NCBI RefSeq assembly: GCF_006539125.1
Contig: NZ_BJMK01000001.1
Location: forward strand, 310,001 to 374,000
Direction: 5' to 3'
Source of the DNA: Gluconobacter sphaericus NBRC 12467
GTDB taxonomy: Bacteria; Pseudomonadota; Alphaproteobacteria; Acetobacterales; Acetobacteraceae
Length of the DNA: 64,000 nt
The position numbers and the translations under genes are program-made. The notes beneath the pieces are model-generated. The model searched no databases. It was not told the origin of the DNA and worked only from the letters and a program-made list of their open reading frames with translations. Below, piece after piece: positions 33,741 to 43,220 of this stretch (the stretch's first letter is position 1; every line of letters starts with the position of its first letter).

Positions 33741-36700
33741 CACAGAATAACGATTTCATCCGCGAGTATGCCGAGAATGTCGAGCGTCTGAAGGGGCTGT
33801 ATGACCCGTCGCAGGAGCGCGATTCCTGTGGTGTGGGTCTGGTCGCGGCGCTGGACGGCAAGCCGTCGCGCAGTGTGGTTCAGGCAGGCATCGAGGCGCT
33901 GGGTAATATCTGGCATCGCGGTGCGGTGGATGCAGACGGTAAGACCGGCGATGGCGCGGGTATTCATGTAGAAATTCCGCAGGATTTCTTTGCCGAGGCG
34001 ATCCATAATAGCTCCAGCGACGATACGATTGATGGTCGTATCGCAGTGGGCATGGTGTTCCTGCCCAAAACCGATCTGGGCGCGCAGGAGCGTGGCCGTC
34101 AGATCATTGAGACGGAAATTCTGAACTTCGGTTACGGGATTTATGGCTGGCGTCAGGTGCCGATCGACACGGCGTGCATTGGCGAGAAGGCCAACCAGAC
34201 GCGGCCGGAGATCGAGCAGATCATGATCCGCAACCGGCTTGGCCGGTCCGAGGACGAGTTCGAGCGTGACCTGTATGTGCTGCGTCGGCGGATCGAGAAG
34301 CAGGCGACGGCGCACCAGGTTGATCTGTATGTGTGTTCGATGTCCTGCCGTTCGGTAATCTACAAGGGTATGTTCCTTGCTGAAAACCTGACGGATTTTT
34401 ATCCGGATCTGCTGGATGAGCGGTTTGTGTCGCGGTTTGCGATCTACCATCAGCGGTATTCGACCAATACGTTCCCGACCTGGAAGCTGGCCCAGCCGTT
34501 CCGCAAGGTGGCGCATAACGGCGAGATCAACACGATTTCGGGCAATACGAACTGGATGCGTTCGCATGAGACGCGGCTCGCGCATCCGGATCTGGACCCG
34601 TACATGGCGGATCTCAAGCCTGTCGTGCAGGCTGCTGGCTCGGATACGGCAGTGCTGGACAATGTGTTTGAATTGCTGACTTTCGCCGGGCGTGATGCGC
34701 CTATGGCGAAGACGATGCTGGTACCGGCATCGGCGGGCGCGAACTCCGCGATGTCCGATGCGGCGCGGTCGTTGTTTCGGTATTGTAATGCGGTGATTGA
34801 GCCGTGGGATGGTCCGGCGGCGTTGTGTGCGACGGATGGGCGTTGGGTTGTGGCCGGGCTGGATCGCGCCGGGCTGCGTCCGCTGCGATATAGCATCACG
34901 CAGGATGGTCTGCTCATCGTGGGCTCCGAGACGGGGATGGTCCGGGTGCCGGATGCGCGGGTTAAAAGCCGCGGGCGCCTTGGTCCAGGGCAGACGCTTG
35001 CGCTGGATCTGAAGGAAGGGCGGCTTTACCAGTCTGAAGAGTTGCTCGAGATGCTGGCGTCACGTCAGGATTTCCAAGGCTGGGTGAAGCGCATCCGCGA
35101 TATCGAGCCGATCGTGCGCGATGTTGTGGAGCCTGAGGCGCTGGACGCCGATCTGCTGCGGAGGCATCAGGTCGCGGTCAGTCTGACGCATGAGGAGCTG
35201 GAGACCATTCTGCACCCGATGGTGGAGAATGCGGCCGAGGCTCTGGGGTCGATGGGCGATGATACGCCGCTTCAGGTGTTGTCCACGATCTATCGCGGGT
35301 TGGCGCATTATTTCCGTCAGGGGTTCAGTCAGGTAACGAATCCGCCGATCGACTCCCTGCGCGAGACGCGAGTGATGAGCCTGATTACGCGGCTGGGTAA
35401 TCTGGGGAACATTCTCGACCAAGCGCCGGAGCAGTGCGATCTGTTGCAGTTGCCGAGCCCGGTTCTGACGATTGGTGAGTTTGACGAACTGCGGAAGGTC
35501 TGCGGCGAGAATGCTGGCGTGATCGACTGCACTTTCCCGGCCGAAGAGGGCGAGGAAGGTCTGCGGGCGGCGATTGCCTCCATCCGGGCGCAGGCGGAAG
35601 ATCATGTTCGCGGCGGATGCACGCATCTGTTCCTGACGGACGACAATACGGATGCAACGCGGGTTGCGATTCCGATGATCCTCGCGACCGCGGCCGTGCA
35701 TATCCATCTGGTGCGTAATTCGCTGCGGACGTTCACGTCGCTGAACGTGCGGACGTCCGGGGCGATCGACGTGCATGCGATTGCCGTCACGATTGGTGTT
35801 GGTGCGACGACGGTGAATCCGGCGCTGGCGCAGTATTGCGTGGCGGACCGGCTGCGGCGCGGGCTGTTCGGGAAGATGTCTCTGCGTGAGGCGATGGAGC
35901 GGTATCGCAAGGCCGTGGACAAGGGTCTGCTCAAGATCATGTCCAAGTCGGGCATTTCGATCATCTCGGCCTATCGGGGCGGGTATAATTTCGAGGCAAT
36001 CGGGTTGTCCCGCGCGCTGGTGGCGGAGTTCTTCCCGGGGATGCCGTCGCGGATTTCGGGGATCGGTCTGCCGGGCATTGCACGCAATATCCTTGGCGCA
36101 CATGCGGCGGCGTGGAACCGGAAGGTCGAGGCACTTCCGGTCGGCGGACGCTATAAACTGCGCCGTCAGGGTGAGACGCATGCGTTCTCGGGGCAGCTTG
36201 TGCACATGCTCCAGAGTGCAGTGACGGCGAATAGTTTCACGCTGTACCGGCGTTATGCGGATGCGGTGCGTCAGATGCCGCCTGTGGCGCTGCGGGATCT
36301 GCTGGATTTCAAATCGGCCCATGCGCCGGTTCCGGTGGACGAAGTGGAGAGCATCACGCAGATCCGGCGTCGTCTGGTGGCGCCGGGAATTTCGCTCGGC
36401 GCTCTGAGCCCCGAGGCGCATGAGACGCTGGCGATTGCCATGAACCGGATTGGTGCGAAGTCCGATTCCGGTGAGGGTGGCGAGGATGCCGAACGGTCCA
36501 AGCCGCGTCCGAACGGGGACAATGCGTCTTCGGCGATCAAGCAGGTGGCGTCCGGGCGTTTTGGCGTGACGGCGCAGTATCTGAATGACTGCCGCGAGAT
36601 CGAGATCAAGATGGCGCAGGGTGCGAAGCCCGGCGAGGGCGGGCAGCTTCCGGGCTTCAAGGTGACGGAGCTGATCGGGCGTCTGCGTCATGCGACGCCG

Positions 36701-38257
36701 GGGGTGACGCTGATTTCGCCGCCGCCGCATCACGACATCTATTCGATCGAGGATCTGGCGCAGCTCATTTACGATCTCAAGCAGATCAATCCGACGGCGA
36801 CCGTCACGGTCAAGCTGGTGGCGCGGACCGGCATTGGTACGATTGCGGCTGGTGTGGCGAAAGCCAAGGCGGATGCGATCCTGATTTCCGGCCATTCTGG
36901 CGGGACGGGTGCGAGCCCACAGTCTTCGATCCATTATGCGGGTCTGCCGTGGGAGATGGGGCTGTCCGAAGCGCATCAGGTTCTGATGCTCAACCGGTTG
37001 CGTCATCGTCTGGTGCTGCGGACGGATGGTGGCATCAAGACGGGTCGTGACGTTGTCATGGCGGCGATGCTCGGTGCGGAAGAGTTCGGCATTGGTACGG
37101 CGGCGCTTGTGGCGATGGGTTGCATCATGGTGCGCCAGTGCCACTCCAACACCTGTCCGGTGGGTGTGTGTGTGCAGGACGAAAAGCTGCGGGAGAAGTT
37201 CGGGGGATCGCCTGAGAAGGTTATCAACCTGTTCACGCTGATTGCGGAAGACATTCGGCATATTCTTGCGGAACTGGGCGTGCGATCGCTCGAAGAGGTG
37301 ATCGGACGTACGGATATGTTGCGTCAGGTGTCGCGTGGCGCGGATTATCTGGATGATCTGGATCTGAACTCCCTGCTGGTTCAGGCCGATCCGGGCGAGC
37401 ATGCGCGTTACTGCACCCGTGAAGGGCGTAACGAAGTGCCGGAGACGCTGGACGGGCAGATCATTCCCGATGCGACGGCGCTGTTCGAACGTCGGGAAAA
37501 GCTGCACCTGCATTACACCGTGCAGAACACCCATCGTGCGATCGGTACGCGGGTTTCTGGGCTGATTACGCGCAAGTTCGGCATGAAGGAGCTTCCGGAA
37601 GGGCAGCTCACGCTGTCGCTGCGCGGGTCTGCCGGCCAGTCTCTGGGGGCGTTTGGTGTGCAGGGGCTCAAGATCGAGGTCGAGGGCGATGCCAACGACT
37701 ATGTCGGCAAGGGGCTGTCGGGGGCGACGATTGTTGTCCGCAAGTCACCGGCGGCGCAGTGGGCATCCGAGCAGAGCGCGATCATTGGCAATACGGTTCT
37801 GTACGGGGCGACGGCGGGGACGCTGTTTGCGGCCGGGCAGGCGGGTGAGCGCTTTGCGGTCCGCAACTCGGGGGCGACGGCCGTGGTTGAGGGCTGTGGC
37901 TCGAATGGCTGTGAATACATGACGGGTGGGACGGTTGTGATCCTTGGGGAGACGGGCGACAATTTCGGCGCCGGTTTCACGGGGGGCATGGCTTATGTTC
38001 TGGACGTGAAGGGTCGGTTCGAGGCGCAGATCAACCCGGATACGGTGATCTGGAGCCGTGTGCCGGCTGGCAGTCGCTGGGATCAGGAGCTTCGGGCACT
38101 TGTGGAGCGGCATGTGGCGGAGACGGGCAGCACTTATGCTGCGGATCTGCTGCATTGCTGGGAGCAGACGCTGGAGCGGTTCTGGCATGTTGTGCCGCGC
38201 GATTATGCGCGGATTATCGGCTACGTTCAGGAAGACCTGTCCCAGCTTTCGGCCTGA
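33737..38257 (+). CDS. gltB: Glutamate synthase (NADPH) large subunit
   Basis: Makes two glutamates from glutamine and 2-oxoglutarate. 1506 residues, full length. A 30-residue propeptide precedes Cys31, the glutaminase nucleophile (Asp-Ser-Cys-Gly-Val-Gly). Central and FMN-binding domains follow. The 3Fe-4S ligands are Cys1129, Cys1135 and Cys1140 (Cys-X5-Cys-X4-Cys). A C-terminal GXGXG beta helix ends the protein. It overlaps the restored gltD frame by four bases (ATGA). The order gltD before gltB is the reverse of E. coli. Confidence 0.97.
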   Translation: MTQNNDFIREYAENVERLKGLYDPSQERDSCGVGLVAALDGKPSRSVVQAGIEALGNIWHRGAVDADGKTGDGAGIHVEIPQDFFAEAIHNSSSDDTIDGRIAVGMVFLPKTDLGAQERGRQIIETEILNFGYGIYGWRQVPIDTACIGEKANQTRPEIEQIMIRNRLGRSEDEFERDLYVLRRRIEKQATAHQVDLYVCSMSCRSVIYKGMFLAENLTDFYPDLLDERFVSRFAIYHQRYSTNTFPTWKLAQPFRKVAHNGEINTISGNTNWMRSHETRLAHPDLDPYMADLKPVVQAAGSDTAVLDNVFELLTFAGRDAPMAKTMLVPASAGANSAMSDAARSLFRYCNAVIEPWDGPAALCATDGRWVVAGLDRAGLRPLRYSITQDGLLIVGSETGMVRVPDARVKSRGRLGPGQTLALDLKEGRLYQSEELLEMLASRQDFQGWVKRIRDIEPIVRDVVEPEALDADLLRRHQVAVSLTHEELETILHPMVENAAEALGSMGDDTPLQVLSTIYRGLAHYFRQGFSQVTNPPIDSLRETRVMSLITRLGNLGNILDQAPEQCDLLQLPSPVLTIGEFDELRKVCGENAGVIDCTFPAEEGEEGLRAAIASIRAQAEDHVRGGCTHLFLTDDNTDATRVAIPMILATAAVHIHLVRNSLRTFTSLNVRTSGAIDVHAIAVTIGVGATTVNPALAQYCVADRLRRGLFGKMSLREAMERYRKAVDKGLLKIMSKSGISIISAYRGGYNFEAIGLSRALVAEFFPGMPSRISGIGLPGIARNILGAHAAAWNRKVEALPVGGRYKLRRQGETHAFSGQLVHMLQSAVTANSFTLYRRYADAVRQMPPVALRDLLDFKSAHAPVPVDEVESITQIRRRLVAPGISLGALSPEAHETLAIAMNRIGAKSDSGEGGEDAERSKPRPNGDNASSAIKQVASGRFGVTAQYLNDCREIEIKMAQGAKPGEGGQLPGFKVTELIGRLRHATPGVTLISPPPHHDIYSIEDLAQLIYDLKQINPTATVTVKLVARTGIGTIAAGVAKAKADAILISGHSGGTGASPQSSIHYAGLPWEMGLSEAHQVLMLNRLRHRLVLRTDGGIKTGRDVVMAAMLGAEEFGIGTAALVAMGCIMVRQCHSNTCPVGVCVQDEKLREKFGGSPEKVINLFTLIAEDIRHILAELGVRSLEEVIGRTDMLRQVSRGADYLDDLDLNSLLVQADPGEHARYCTREGRNEVPETLDGQIIPDATALFERREKLHLHYTVQNTHRAIGTRVSGLITRKFGMKELPEGQLTLSLRGSAGQSLGAFGVQGLKIEVEGDANDYVGKGLSGATIVVRKSPAAQWASEQSAIIGNTVLYGATAGTLFAAGQAGERFAVRNSGATAVVEGCGSNGCEYMTGGTVVILGETGDNFGAGFTGGMAYVLDVKGRFEAQINPDTVIWSRVPAGSRWDQELRALVERHVAETGSTYAADLLHCWEQTLERFWHVVPRDYARIIGYVQEDLSQLSA

Positions 38258-38266
38258 ACAAACGTT

Positions 38267-38294
38267 TTACCCCTGTCTGGTTACCTCTGTCTGG
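38267..38294. repeat. 14-base tandem duplication
   Basis: TTACCCCTGTCTGG is followed directly by TTACCTCTGTCTGG, one mismatch in 14. The second copy contains the stop codon of the opposite-strand acyltransferase and the first copy carries a second stop in the same register plus two, so the gene end was probably duplicated. Confidence 0.6.
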
Positions 38295-39414
38295 GACGGA
38301 GTTTCAGGCAGGGGCGTTCCACAAGGTGCCATGACAGGATCGCGCCGCCGAGGGTGGTGAGGATCGTGAGGAGCAGGGCGTATCTGCGTTCGAGGCCGTA
38401 GCGGGTCTGAAGGTCGCTCGCCATCATCACTAGCGGGAGATGGCACAGATAGAGCGCGTAGCTGTGGGTGCTGATGCTGCGGACTGCCGGGCCGATCAGG
38501 GGCGGCAGGGTTCGCAGGCGCATCATGGCGGGCATGCACAGGGCATAGCCCAGTCCCATGACATCAAATGAAGCCATGGCGCTGAAGCGCGGGGGCCAGA
38601 GTGCACCATCTCCGGTATTGCGCCACCAGACGGTGAGCACGATCGCCGTGCCTGCGGTGGCGAGCAGTGTGCTGTAGCGGGTGACGGCGGGTCTGTACCT
38701 GTAAAGCCAGGCGGCGGCGATGCCCCATGCAATTGAGTCGAAGCGGCAGGGGACGATTTTGCTGGTGACTTCGTCCCAGTTGACGTCCGTGGGGAGCGAC
38801 AGGCGCCAGCAGAGCGGGACGATGAAAAAGGCCGCGAGTGTGGTTCCGAAGGCTGTGGAGGGTTTGATCCGACAGGCGAGGAGCGTCAGTAGCAGGGCGG
38901 GGAAGGCGATGTAGAACCATTCCTCCACGCAGAGCGACCAGGTGGCGCCGTACCAGTTCGAGACCATGGGCCAGCCGAGATTTTGTGTCAGGGTCAGGAA
39001 CCAGGGCAGGGCGTGGCGGGCTTCGTCCCATGGCACGCCGTAAGGGCCGAAATACGCGAGTGGGATGAGTAGCGCGAATAGCCAGAAATAATAGGCGGGC
39101 AGGGTGCGCAGCCAGCGGCGGAGCAGGAAGATGCCCCAGCCTTTCACGGATGTTCTGCGTTCCAGCAGGTCCAGCATGATCGTGCCGATCAGGAAGCCGC
39201 TGAGGACGAAGAACAGCATGACGCCGTAGAAGCCGAGCACGGCCAGGTGAAACGGGAGGGGCTGGTGCCACCATGCACAGAACAGGCTTCCGTCATGGCA
39301 GATCAGGACATCGAGAATGGCGACCGTGCGGACCAGGTCGGGGCCTGCGATTCGTTCGCGCAGGTTTTCAAAGGATGTCAGCGGAACGGATGCCTGAGGA
39401 GGGTATATTTGCAT
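38281..39414 (-). CDS. Acyltransferase family 3 membrane protein (OafA/YrhL type)
   Basis: Members O-acylate surface sugars, lipid A or peptidoglycan. The 377 residues are mostly membrane helices, about ten. The first helix has the family pattern Arg-Thr-Val-Ala-Ile-Leu-Asp-Val-Leu-Ile-Cys-His, where the His is the proposed catalytic residue. Phe-Phe-Val-Leu-Ser-Gly-Phe-Leu-Ile-Gly in helix 2 is diagnostic. No sugar or LPS genes flank it, so the substrate is open. It stands alone between gltB and pepF. Confidence 0.9.
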   Translation of the reverse strand: MQIYPPQASVPLTSFENLRERIAGPDLVRTVAILDVLICHDGSLFCAWWHQPLPFHLAVLGFYGVMLFFVLSGFLIGTIMLDLLERRTSVKGWGIFLLRRWLRTLPAYYFWLFALLIPLAYFGPYGVPWDEARHALPWFLTLTQNLGWPMVSNWYGATWSLCVEEWFYIAFPALLLTLLACRIKPSTAFGTTLAAFFIVPLCWRLSLPTDVNWDEVTSKIVPCRFDSIAWGIAAAWLYRYRPAVTRYSTLLATAGTAIVLTVWWRNTGDGALWPPRFSAMASFDVMGLGYALCMPAMMRLRTLPPLIGPAVRSISTHSYALYLCHLPLVMMASDLQTRYGLERRYALLLTILTTLGGAILSWHLVERPCLKLRPRQR

Positions 39415-39520
39415 GAAGTGGCGGGAGATCCGGAGTTGCGGGCTTTGCGGCGGTTTTACACTACGGTTTTGTCATCAACATCCCGTTTGACGGGGGGGAT
39501 TGTGGCTTTAAGGTCAGGAT

Positions 39521-41335
39521 ATGACCATGCTCTTTTCTGCCGTTGATGGCACATCGAATGCGTCCTCCGGGGAGCAGATGCCTCCCCGTTGGGATCTCTC
39601 TGATCTTTATGTGTCGCCGGAAGATCCGGTGCTGGCTTCGGATTTCGATCGCTGGGCCGGGGCGGCGCGCAGTTTCTGCGAAACGTACAAGGGGCGCCTG
39701 GAGACGCTGAAGGGTGCGGAGCTGGCGAAGGCGTTTGCGGAATACGAAGCGATCGAGGAGGGCTTGGGGAAGATTGGGTCTTTTTCCAGCCTTGGCTTTG
39801 CGGCGCATACGACTGATCCGGTCTGGGGGCGGTTTGCACAGGGTGTGCAGGAGCGGATGACGGAGGTGGCCTCCGATCTGATGTTCTTCACGCTGGAGCT
39901 GAACCGCATCCCTGACGAGACGCTGGCGCTGATCTGCGAGGCGCCGGAGATGCGTAAATGGGATGCGTATCTGCGGGATCTGCGGATGTACCGGCCGTAT
40001 CAGCTTTCCGATGAGGTCGAGCAGGTGCTGATGGACAAGTCGGTGACGGGGCGTAATGCCTGGAACCGGCTGTTCGATGAGACCATGGCGACGCTAAGTG
40101 TCACAATTGACGGTGAGGAAAAGCCTCTGGGCGAGGCGTTCAATCTGCTGACGAATGCAGATCGTGCGAAGCGCGAGGCTGCGGCGCAGCAGATCAGTGC
40201 CGTGCTGGGCGAAAATTCGCGCCTGCTGACGATGATTACCAATACGCTCGCCAAGGACAAGGCGATCGGGGACAAGCTGCGGGGTTATCCGCGTCCGACG
40301 AGTTCGCGCAATCTGGCGAATATGGTCGAGGACGAGGTTGTTGATGCGCTGGTTGGCGCGGTGGACGAGGCTTATCCCCGGTTGGCGCACCGGTATTATG
40401 CGCTCAAGGCGAAGTGGCTCGGACTGGAAAAGCTGGAGCACTGGGACCGCAATGCGCCGCTTCCGGGTGTGGATGTGCGGAAGATCGACTGGGAGCAGGG
40501 CAAGGAGATCGTACGGAACGCCTATGCCGGGTTTGATCCTGCGCTGGGTGAGATCGTGCAGAAGTTCCTGACGCATCCGTGGATTGATGCGGCTCCGGTC
40601 GCGGGGAAATCTTCGGGGGCCTTTTCCCATTCCTGTGTGCCTTCGGTTCATCCCTATATTCTGATGAACTATCGCGAGCAGCCGCGTGACGTCATGACGC
40701 TAGCGCATGAGCTGGGGCATGGCGTGCATCAGACGCTCGCTGGGAAGGCGCAGGGCTATCTGAACGCGTCTACGCCGCTGACGCTGGCGGAGACGGCCTC
40801 GGTGTTCGGCGAGATGCTGACGTTCCAGTCGCTGCTGGATGCGGAGAGCGATCCGAAGCGTCGCCGTCACATGCTGGCGGCGAAGGTCGAGGATATGCTG
40901 AACACGGTTGTCCGGCAGATCGCGTTCTACCAGTTCGAAGTGAAGGTTCATGACGAGCGGGCGAAGGGCGAGCTTTCGCCGGAGCGTCTGGGAGAAATCT
41001 GGCGTGAGGTTCAGGTGCGGAGTCTCGGACCCGTATTCCACTTCACACCGGATTATGATCTCTACTGGTCCTATATCCCGCATTTCGTGCATTCGCCGTT
41101 CTATGTTTATGCGTATGCTTTCGGGGATTGTCTGGTGAATGCGCTTTATGGCGTTTATCAGGAACAACCTGAGGGTTTTGCTGCGAAATACCGCACCATG
41201 CTCGAAGCGGGCGGGACGTTGCGGCACAAGGAACTGCTTGCGCCGTTCGGACTTGATGCGACAGATCCGGGTTTCTGGCGTAAAGGACTGGATGTGATCT
41301 CGGGGCTGATTGATCAGCTCGAGCAGGAGGACTGA
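39521..41335 (+). CDS. pepF: Oligoendopeptidase F (M3 family metallopeptidase)
   Basis: Cytoplasmic zinc peptidase that degrades oligopeptides of about 7-20 residues. The zinc motif His-Glu-Leu-Gly-His-Gly-Val-His is near residue 397, with a downstream Glu in the Ala-Glu-Thr-Ala-Ser helix. 604 residues, as expected for the bacterial PepF clade. Eight bases separate it from the ABC1 kinase gene, so they are likely cotranscribed. Confidence 0.93.
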   Translation: MTMLFSAVDGTSNASSGEQMPPRWDLSDLYVSPEDPVLASDFDRWAGAARSFCETYKGRLETLKGAELAKAFAEYEAIEEGLGKIGSFSSLGFAAHTTDPVWGRFAQGVQERMTEVASDLMFFTLELNRIPDETLALICEAPEMRKWDAYLRDLRMYRPYQLSDEVEQVLMDKSVTGRNAWNRLFDETMATLSVTIDGEEKPLGEAFNLLTNADRAKREAAAQQISAVLGENSRLLTMITNTLAKDKAIGDKLRGYPRPTSSRNLANMVEDEVVDALVGAVDEAYPRLAHRYYALKAKWLGLEKLEHWDRNAPLPGVDVRKIDWEQGKEIVRNAYAGFDPALGEIVQKFLTHPWIDAAPVAGKSSGAFSHSCVPSVHPYILMNYREQPRDVMTLAHELGHGVHQTLAGKAQGYLNASTPLTLAETASVFGEMLTFQSLLDAESDPKRRRHMLAAKVEDMLNTVVRQIAFYQFEVKVHDERAKGELSPERLGEIWREVQVRSLGPVFHFTPDYDLYWSYIPHFVHSPFYVYAYAFGDCLVNALYGVYQEQPEGFAAKYRTMLEAGGTLRHKELLAPFGLDATDPGFWRKGLDVISGLIDQLEQED

Positions 41336-41343
41336 GGAGCATC

Positions 41344-42705
41344 ATGGCGAGGGATCTCGACAACACCGGCCTTATGGGGGAGCTGCGTCGTATGGCGCGG
41401 ACCTCCGGCGCGGTCGGCGGTATTGCGGCACGGATGGCGGGTAACCGTCTGGGCTTCAAGACGGACAAGGGCGTTCATGCAGAGGGCCTGAAGTCGGCGT
41501 TGGGAAACCTCAAGGGGCCACTGATGAAGGCGGCCCAGCTTCTCTCGACTATCCCTGGTGCGTTGCCGGATGAGTATGCCGAAGAGCTGGCGCATCTGCA
41601 GTCCAATGCGCCGCCGATGGGCTGGAGCTTCGTACGTCGTCGCATGCAGGCTGAGCTTGGCGCTGGTTGGGAAAAGCATTTCCGCTCCTTCAGCCATGAG
41701 GCCGTGGCGGCGGCGTCGCTTGGGCAGGTGCACCGGGCGCGTCTGGTTGATGGGCGCGAGGTGGCGTGCAAATTGCAGTATCCGGACATGCAGGCGGCGG
41801 TGGATTCAGATCTGCGGCAGTTCCGGGCCGCGTTGGGTCTTTATAAGCAGTTCGAGACGACGATCCGGCAGGACGAGGTTTATACAGAACTTGCGGACCG
41901 GCTGCGCGAAGAGTTGGATTACCGTCGGGAAGCGAGCCATTTGCGGCTGTATCGGGACATGCTTTCCGAGACGCCTGAGGTGACGGTTCCGGCGCCGGTT
42001 GAGGAACTGTCCACCGGGCGGCTGCTGACGATGGACTGGGTGAGCGGGCGCAGCATGCGGACCGTTCTGGGTGAGAACCTGCCGCTGGAGGGTCGCAATG
42101 CGATGGCTACGGCGCTGTTCAAGGCCTGGTACACGCCGGTCTATCGTTATGGTGTCATTCACGGCGATCCGCATATGGGCAATTTCACCGTGCGGGATGA
42201 TTATGGTCTGAACCTGCTGGATTTCGGGGCTGTTCGGATTTTCTCGCCGCGTTTTGTGGAGGGGATTATTGATCTGTTCAAGGCGCTGAGGGAGAATAAC
42301 GAGGAACTGGCGTTCCACGCTTACAGCAAGTGGGGATTTGTTGGGATTTCGCGTGAGACGGCGAGTGTCCTGAATGAATGGGCGCGGTTCTTCTACCGGC
42401 CGCTGATGACGGATCGTGTGTGTTCCATGCAGGAGAGCAATGATCCGGCTGAGGCGCGTCAGGTTCTGGAGAAGGTCTATGACGGGCTGAAGCGGACGGG
42501 CGGTGTGAAGCTGCCGCGTGAGTTCGTGCTGATGGATCGTTCGGCGATCGGGCTGGGGAGTGCGTTCCTGCGTCTGGAGGCGCGTCTGAACTGGCATAAG
42601 ATGTTCGAGGAGCTGATCGAGGGCTTCGACGTGAACGTGCTGGCAGCGCGTCAGAAAGAGGCTCTGGTGAAGGCGAAGGTGCCGCCGGCGCTATCTTCGC
42701 TCTGA
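41344..42705 (+). CDS. ABC1/UbiB family atypical kinase
   Basis: ABC1 (UbiB, COQ8) proteins support ubiquinone synthesis and lipid handling through an atypical protein-kinase-like ATPase. Seen here: a Lys-Ala-Ala-Gln motif near residue 60 in place of the usual Lys-X-Gly-Gln, the Ala-rich loop Ala-Ala-Ala-Ser-Leu-Gly-Gln-Val near 120, His-Gly-Asp-Pro-His-Met-Gly-Asn near 275, and Asp-Phe-Gly. 453 residues without the C-terminal membrane helices of UbiB, so it is nearer to the soluble ADCK/AarF group. Confidence 0.87.
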   Translation: MARDLDNTGLMGELRRMARTSGAVGGIAARMAGNRLGFKTDKGVHAEGLKSALGNLKGPLMKAAQLLSTIPGALPDEYAEELAHLQSNAPPMGWSFVRRRMQAELGAGWEKHFRSFSHEAVAAASLGQVHRARLVDGREVACKLQYPDMQAAVDSDLRQFRAALGLYKQFETTIRQDEVYTELADRLREELDYRREASHLRLYRDMLSETPEVTVPAPVEELSTGRLLTMDWVSGRSMRTVLGENLPLEGRNAMATALFKAWYTPVYRYGVIHGDPHMGNFTVRDDYGLNLLDFGAVRIFSPRFVEGIIDLFKALRENNEELAFHAYSKWGFVGISRETASVLNEWARFFYRPLMTDRVCSMQESNDPAEARQVLEKVYDGLKRTGGVKLPREFVLMDRSAIGLGSAFLRLEARLNWHKMFEELIEGFDVNVLAARQKEALVKAKVPPALSSL

Positions 42706-42726
42706 GGGTTTGGGGTTCATGGAATA

Positions 42727-42760
42727 AAGGGCGCTTTCTTTGTGGGAAGCGCCCTTATAT
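42727..42760 (+). terminator. Terminator after the pepF-ABC1 operon
   Basis: Perfect 10-base stem AAGGGCGCTT (42727-42736) with AAGCGCCCTT (42747-42756) and a 10-base loop, 21 bases after the stop. The tail is TATATTATTG, not a pure T run. Confidence 0.8.
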
Positions 42761-42815
42761 TATTGATGTCATGGCTTGGGGATGTGCTTGGGACGTTGGG
42801 GGGATCGAATGGTGG

Positions 42816-42977
42816 TCACCTGCCTTTGCTTCCGTCAGAATACGCCAGAGCTTGGTTCAGATCCGGACGGAAGACTTCACAACCCACAGTTCGTGAAAAC
42901 GCTGCGAGTTGGTCGCGCAGTCCATTCAGCTGAATAAGTTTCTCTTCAATATCAAGAAAATTGGATTGCTTTATTAT
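42816..42977 (-). pseudogene. Possible C-terminal remnant of a MerR-type regulator
   Basis: An open minus-strand frame of 54 codons with no start ends in TGA at 42818-42816. From 42953 it reads Asp-Ile-Glu-Glu-Lys-Leu-Ile-Gln-Leu-Asn-Gly-Leu-Arg-Asp-Gln-Leu, the amphipathic pattern of the MerR dimerisation helix, followed by Gly-Cys. No DNA-binding domain is upstream; the DNA turns AT-rich there. Family similarity is by eye only. It could also be the tail of another coiled-coil protein. Confidence 0.35.
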
Positions 42978-43177
42978 CTATTCTTCTAATTAACTCAGAA
43001 AAAATGTACTTACAAATTGGGTATAAATTGGGTTTAAATACTTGGATAAATGCGATATATGGCACGTGTGTTTTTGTGTTAAATAGAACATCATAATGAG
43101 CAGCAATAATGGGGTGAGGAATAGCATCGCAATATATATGTGAGCTGTTTTGATGCAGAGGGTTGTGTTTGCAGGAC
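42978..43177. other. AT-rich intergenic stretch without a supported gene
   Basis: Strikingly A+T rich compared with neighbours. Short minus-strand frames of 66-75 codons exist but have no ribosome sites or recognisable similarity. Together with the remnant at 42816 it looks like decayed DNA. Confidence 0.6.
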
Positions 43178-43210
43178 AAAGTCTGGCGCCCATGAAGGTC
43201 GCCAGACTTT
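43178..43210 (-). terminator. Hairpin at the 3' end of the TonB receptor gene
   Basis: Perfect 11-base arms AAAGTCTGGCG (43178-43188) and CGCCAGACTTT (43200-43210) with an 11-base loop lie just beyond the receptor stop codon. There is only a TTT tail in the minus direction, so termination efficiency is uncertain. Confidence 0.6.
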
Positions 43211-43220
43211 GATGACTGGA

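Noticed and set aside
35060-37534. 824-codon open frame on the minus strand
   Set aside because: Lies wholly antisense to gltB, which has a full set of family motifs. It is the codon-bias shadow expected in GC-rich DNA; composition is Arg/His/Gln rich without domains.
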